Assembly: GCF_016428915.1 (NCBI RefSeq)
Contig: NZ_JAELTP010000001.1
Location: 62,001 to 126,000 of the forward strand
Length of the DNA stretch: 64,000 nt
Direction of reading: 5' to 3'
Source of the DNA: Pandoraea sp. ASV26
Lineage (GTDB): Bacteria > Pseudomonadota > Gammaproteobacteria > Burkholderiales > Burkholderiaceae
Shown here: positions 60,530 to 64,000 of the stretch, piece by piece
How positions within the stretch are numbered: the stretch's first letter is position 1
Layout: each line of letters starts with the position of its first letter
Position numbers and translations under genes: made by a program
The notes under the pieces: generated by a model
Database searches by the model: none
Seen by the model: the letters and a program-made list of their open reading frames with translations, nothing else
Told to the model about the DNA's origin: nothing

Positions 60530-63500
60530 ATGGCTAACACCACTCTTGGCGTCAAGGTCGACGACGTCCTGCGCACCCGGCTGAAGACGGCCGCCCAGCA
60601 AATCGAGCGCACCCCGCACTGGCTCATCAAACAGGCCATCTTCGCCTACCTGGAGCGCATCGAGAGCGGCACGCTGCCGCCCGAGCTGAACGGCGCTACC
60701 CATTCCGGCACCGAGGTGATCGACGGCCATGCGGGTGACGACACCGTCCCGCACCCGTTCCTCGAGTTCGCGCAGAACGTGCAACCGCAGTCGGTGCTGC
60801 GCGCGGCGATCACGGCGGCTTACCGCCGTCCCGAGCCGGAGTGCGTGCCCGTACTGATCGGTCAGGCCAAGCTGCCCCCCGCGACAGCCACGTCGGCGTC
60901 GGACCTCGCCCGCAAGCTCGTCGTCGCCCTGCGCGGCAAGAGCACCGGCGGCGGTGTGGAAGGGCTGATTCACGAATTCTCGCTGTCCAGCCAGGAAGGC
61001 GTGGCGCTCATGTGCCTGGCCGAAGCCCTGCTGCGCATTCCCGACAAGGCCACGCGCGACGCCCTGATCCGCGACAAGATCAGCAAGGGTGACTGGCACG
61101 CCCACATGGGCAACTCGCCGTCGATGTTCGTCAACGCCGCCACGTGGGGCCTGATGATTACCGGCAAGCTCGTCACCACCACCAGCGAGGCCGGTCTTAC
61201 CAAGGCCCTCACGCGCCTGATCGGACGTGGCGGCGAGCCGCTCATCCGCAAGGGTGTCGACATGGCCATGCGCCTGATGGGTGAGCAGTTCGTGACGGGC
61301 GAGACCATCTCCGAAGCCCTCGCCAACAGCCGCAAGTACGAAGCCCAGGGCTTCCGCTACTCGTACGACATGCTCGGCGAAGCCGCGACGACCGAAGAAG
61401 ACGCGCAGCGCTACTACGCGAGCTACGAGCAAGCCATCCACGCCATCGGCAAGGCGTCGGCCGGGCGCGGCATCTACGAAGGCCCGGGCATCTCGATCAA
61501 GCTCTCGGCCCTGCACCCGCGTTACTCGCGCAGTCAACACGAGCGCACGATCACGGAACTGCTGCCGCGCGTGCAAGCGCTCGCCAAGCTGGCCCGCTCG
61601 TATGACATCGGCCTGAATATCGACGCCGAAGAGGCCGATCGCCTCGAAATCTCGCTCGATCTGCTCGAAGCGCTGTGCTTCGACCCGGAACTGGCCGGCT
61701 GGAACGGCATCGGGTTCGTGGTGCAGGCGTATCAGAAACGCTGCCCGTTCGTGATCGACTTCATCATCGATCTGGCGCGCCGCAGCCGTCACCGCATCAT
61801 GGTGCGTCTGGTCAAGGGCGCTTACTGGGATACGGAAATCAAGCGTGCGCAGGTCGACGGCCTCGAAGGCTACCCGGTCTATACGCGCAAGATCTACACC
61901 GACGTGTCGTACCTCGCCTGCGCGAAGAAGCTGCTCGCCGTGCCGGACGCGATCTACCCGCAGTTCGCCACGCACAACGCCTACACGCTCTCGGCGATCT
62001 ATCACCTCGCGGGCAACAACTACTACCCGGGCCAGTACGAATTCCAGTGCCTGCACGGCATGGGCGAGCCGCTCTACGAAGAGGTCGTCGGCCCCATCGC
62101 CGCGGGCAAGCTCGCGCGCCCGTGCCGCGTCTACGCCCCGGTCGGCACGCACGAAACCCTGCTCGCCTACCTCGTGCGCCGTCTGCTCGAGAACGGCGCG
62201 AACACCTCGTTCGTGAACCGCATTGCGGATGAAACCATCAGCGTCGACGAACTGATCGCCGATCCGATTTCGGAGGCCGAGAAGGTGCAACCGCTCGGCG
62301 CGCCGCACGCCAAGATTCCGCTGCCGCGCGATCTGTACGGCCCGTCGCGGGCCAATTCGTCGGGCTTCGATCTGTCGAACGAACACCGTCTCGCTTCGCT
62401 GTCGTCGGCCCTGCTCGCCAGCGCCGGCACGCAGTGGCGCGCCGCCCCGTTGCTCGCCGATGGCGAACGCACCACGGGCTCGCCGCGTGCCGTGCGCAAC
62501 CCGGCCGATCTGCGCGACGTCGTGGGTCAGGTCATCGAAGCGACCTCGGCAGACGTGGAAGCCGCACTCGCGCACGCCGTGGCCGCTGCCCCGATCTGGC
62601 AAGCCACGCCGGTCGAAGAGCGCGCCGACTGCCTGATGCGCTCGGCCGATCTGCTCGAAGCCCACATGCCCACGCTCATGGGCCTGTGTGTGCGTGAGGC
62701 AGGCAAGTCGCTGCCCAACGCCGTGGCCGAAGTGCGCGAAGCCGTCGACTTCCTGCGCTACTACGCCGCGCAGATCCGTCAGGGATTCTCCAACGACACG
62801 CACCGCCCGCTGGGCCCGGTGCTGTGCATCAGCCCGTGGAACTTCCCGCTCGCGATCTTCGTGGGGCAGGTCGCCGCTGCGCTCGCCGCCGGGAACCCGG
62901 TCATCGCCAAACCGGCCGAGCAAACGCCGCTCATCGCCGCCGAAGCCGTGCGCCTCATGCAAGCGGCCGGCGTGCCGACCGGTGCCCTGCAACTGCTGCC
63001 GGGCTCGGGCGAGACGGTGGGCGCCGCGCTGGTGGCCGATGCCCGCACCAAGGCCGTCATGTTCACCGGCTCGACCGAAGTGGCCCGCATCATTGCGCGC
63101 ACGCTGGCCGAACGCCTCGACGCCAACGGCCGTCCGATTCCGCTCATCGCCGAGACCGGCGGTCAGAACGCGATGATCGTCGACTCGTCCGCGCTGCCCG
63201 AACAGGTCGTGTACGACGTGCTCGCGTCGGCCTTCGATTCGGCCGGTCAACGCTGCTCGGCACTGCGTGTGCTGTGTTTGCAGGACGACATCGCCGACAA
63301 GACGCTGCACATGCTCAAGGGCGCGATGCAGGAACTGGCCATCGGCAACCCGGATCGTCTGGCCATCGATGTCGGCCCGGTGATCGACGCCGAAGCGCAG
63401 AGCGGCATCAACCGCCACATCGAACAGATGCGCAGCAAGGGCTTCCCGGTCGAACAGCTCCCGCTGCCGGAGGCCACCCGCCACGGCACCTTCGTGCCGC

Positions 63501-64000
63501 CGACGCTCATCGAGCTGACCGACCTGAAGGCGCTGCAACGCGAAGTCTTCGGCCCGGTGCTGCACGTGATCCGCTTCAAACGCGCGCACCTCGACAAGCT
63601 GCTCGAACAGATCAACGGCACCGGCTACGGCCTGACGTTCGGCGTGCACACGCGTATCGACGAGACCATCGCCTACGTGACGGAGCGCGCGCATGTCGGC
63701 AACATCTACGTGAACCGGAACGTGATCGGCGCAGTGGTCGGCGTGCAACCGTTCGGCGGAGAAGGTTTGTCTGGGACGGGTCCGAAAGCCGGCGGTCCGA
63801 TGTACCTGCCGCGCCTGCTCGCGACGCGTCCGGCCGCATTGCCCCCGGAACTCAATCGCAACGAAGCCGCGCTCTCGCCGCTGGTGAGCTATCGCGACTG
63901 GCTGCACGCGAAGGGCAACACGCCGGACAACGCCGCCGCGATCGAGCGCGTCGACCGTTATCTGGCGACGTCGGCGCTCGACGCCACCGCCGTCTTGCCG
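60530..64000 (+). CDS. putA: Trifunctional proline dehydrogenase / P5C dehydrogenase / repressor PutA (3' end cut)
   Basis: 1157 codons are visible; the full protein should be about 1300. N-terminal ribbon-helix-helix DNA-binding domain (TTLGVKVDDVLRTRLKTAAQ, HWLIKQAI, about 1-47), then the FAD proline dehydrogenase barrel (about 250-560; LNIDAEEADRLEISLDLLE, VRLVKGAYWDTEIK, FATHNAYTL). The P5C dehydrogenase part starts near 630, with catalytic Glu875 in AETGGQNAM and Cys909 in SAGQRCSALR, and NVYVNRN-type NIYVNRNVIGAVVGVQPFGG. It oxidises proline to glutamate and, when proline is low, represses putA through the repeat at 60421-60452. Confidence 0.97.
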   Translation, partial: MANTTLGVKVDDVLRTRLKTAAQQIERTPHWLIKQAIFAYLERIESGTLPPELNGATHSGTEVIDGHAGDDTVPHPFLEFAQNVQPQSVLRAAITAAYRRPEPECVPVLIGQAKLPPATATSASDLARKLVVALRGKSTGGGVEGLIHEFSLSSQEGVALMCLAEALLRIPDKATRDALIRDKISKGDWHAHMGNSPSMFVNAATWGLMITGKLVTTTSEAGLTKALTRLIGRGGEPLIRKGVDMAMRLMGEQFVTGETISEALANSRKYEAQGFRYSYDMLGEAATTEEDAQRYYASYEQAIHAIGKASAGRGIYEGPGISIKLSALHPRYSRSQHERTITELLPRVQALAKLARSYDIGLNIDAEEADRLEISLDLLEALCFDPELAGWNGIGFVVQAYQKRCPFVIDFIIDLARRSRHRIMVRLVKGAYWDTEIKRAQVDGLEGYPVYTRKIYTDVSYLACAKKLLAVPDAIYPQFATHNAYTLSAIYHLAGNNYYPGQYEFQCLHGMGEPLYEEVVGPIAAGKLARPCRVYAPVGTHETLLAYLVRRLLENGANTSFVNRIADETISVDELIADPISEAEKVQPLGAPHAKIPLPRDLYGPSRANSSGFDLSNEHRLASLSSALLASAGTQWRAAPLLADGERTTGSPRAVRNPADLRDVVGQVIEATSADVEAALAHAVAAAPIWQATPVEERADCLMRSADLLEAHMPTLMGLCVREAGKSLPNAVAEVREAVDFLRYYAAQIRQGFSNDTHRPLGPVLCISPWNFPLAIFVGQVAAALAAGNPVIAKPAEQTPLIAAEAVRLMQAAGVPTGALQLLPGSGETVGAALVADARTKAVMFTGSTEVARIIARTLAERLDANGRPIPLIAETGGQNAMIVDSSALPEQVVYDVLASAFDSAGQRCSALRVLCLQDDIADKTLHMLKGAMQELAIGNPDRLAIDVGPVIDAEAQSGINRHIEQMRSKGFPVEQLPLPEATRHGTFVPPTLIELTDLKALQREVFGPVLHVIRFKRAHLDKLLEQINGTGYGLTFGVHTRIDETIAYVTERAHVGNIYVNRNVIGAVVGVQPFGGEGLSGTGPKAGGPMYLPRLLATRPAALPPELNRNEAALSPLVSYRDWLHAKGNTPDNAAAIERVDRYLATSALDATAVLP

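Noticed and set aside
60515-63907. A 1130-codon open frame on the strand opposite putA
   Set aside because: It is a shadow of the GC-rich codon usage of putA: Arg/His/Val/Glu-rich, no recognisable domain, and it covers a gene whose every domain is intact.

Overview
The window reads as the chromosome of a GC-rich betaproteobacterium of the order Burkholderiales. The evidence is the protein families, the rsmI/yraN/gmhA/BON order, the trifunctional PutA and the sox gene order. A Pandoraea-like genus is my best guess, but I could not test it. Coding is dense. The left and right parts look like stable core genome. The 7.4-24.9 kb stretch has more AT-rich spacers and gene remnants, as expected of a surface-polysaccharide locus under turnover.

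Layout. 1-2 kb: a DUF1445 hydro-lyase-like gene (cut by the window edge) divergent from a LysR regulator. 2-7.4 kb: a leftward operon for a caa3-type cytochrome c oxidase (subunit II with fused heme c, subunit I, two subunit-III-like proteins, subunit IV), led by an 11-codon ORF coupled to subunit II. 7.4-8.1 kb: a decayed spacer with an acyltransferase-3 remnant. 8.1-24.6 kb: a leftward O-antigen/exopolysaccharide locus with wzx, an epimerase carrying a zinc-ribbon-like insertion, acetyltransferases, glycosyltransferases, the initiating sugar transferase, WbpM-type dehydratase, a MarR-type EPS regulator, ugd, WbpB/D/E-like uronic-acid genes, an asparagine-synthase-like amidotransferase and wzy. 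A 3' fragment of a second wzy lies next to wzx. tRNA-Ala(CGC) with its own -10 box marks the right end.

25-38 kb: sulfur oxidation. A leftward operon (ArsR regulator, soxC, soxD, a small cytochrome c, soxY, soxZ, soxA, soxX, a thioredoxin, soxB) ends at a clear terminator. Upstream are an orphan two-partner-secretion translocator (TpsB) and fccAB sulfide dehydrogenase. A second sulfite-oxidizing pair, sorAB, sits at 58.7-60.4 kb. Sulfide/thiosulfate electrons would pass through these periplasmic cytochromes to a terminal oxidase such as the caa3 enzyme at the left.

38-64 kb: mostly housekeeping. It holds a BON lipoprotein, gmhA/diaA, yraN, rsmI, a StbDE-type toxin-antitoxin pair, an ABC importer, rlpA, an MBL hydrolase, an exonuclease, arsC, a dienelactone hydrolase fusion, hydroxypyruvate isomerase, a CoA-binding protein, an esterase, periplasmic PheC, hemE, priA, sorAB and putA (cut by the right edge).

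No wholly new system is evident. The best leads are: the wzy remnant, the coupled mini-ORF before coxB, the in-operon duplication of a SoxD cytochrome domain, a perfect 9-bp inverted repeat of the PutA operator type, a palindrome ahead of the sox ArsR gene, an orphan terminator implying a small RNA near 51.3 kb, a DnaA-box pair between hemE and priA, and a 12-bp in-frame duplication in the toxin gene.
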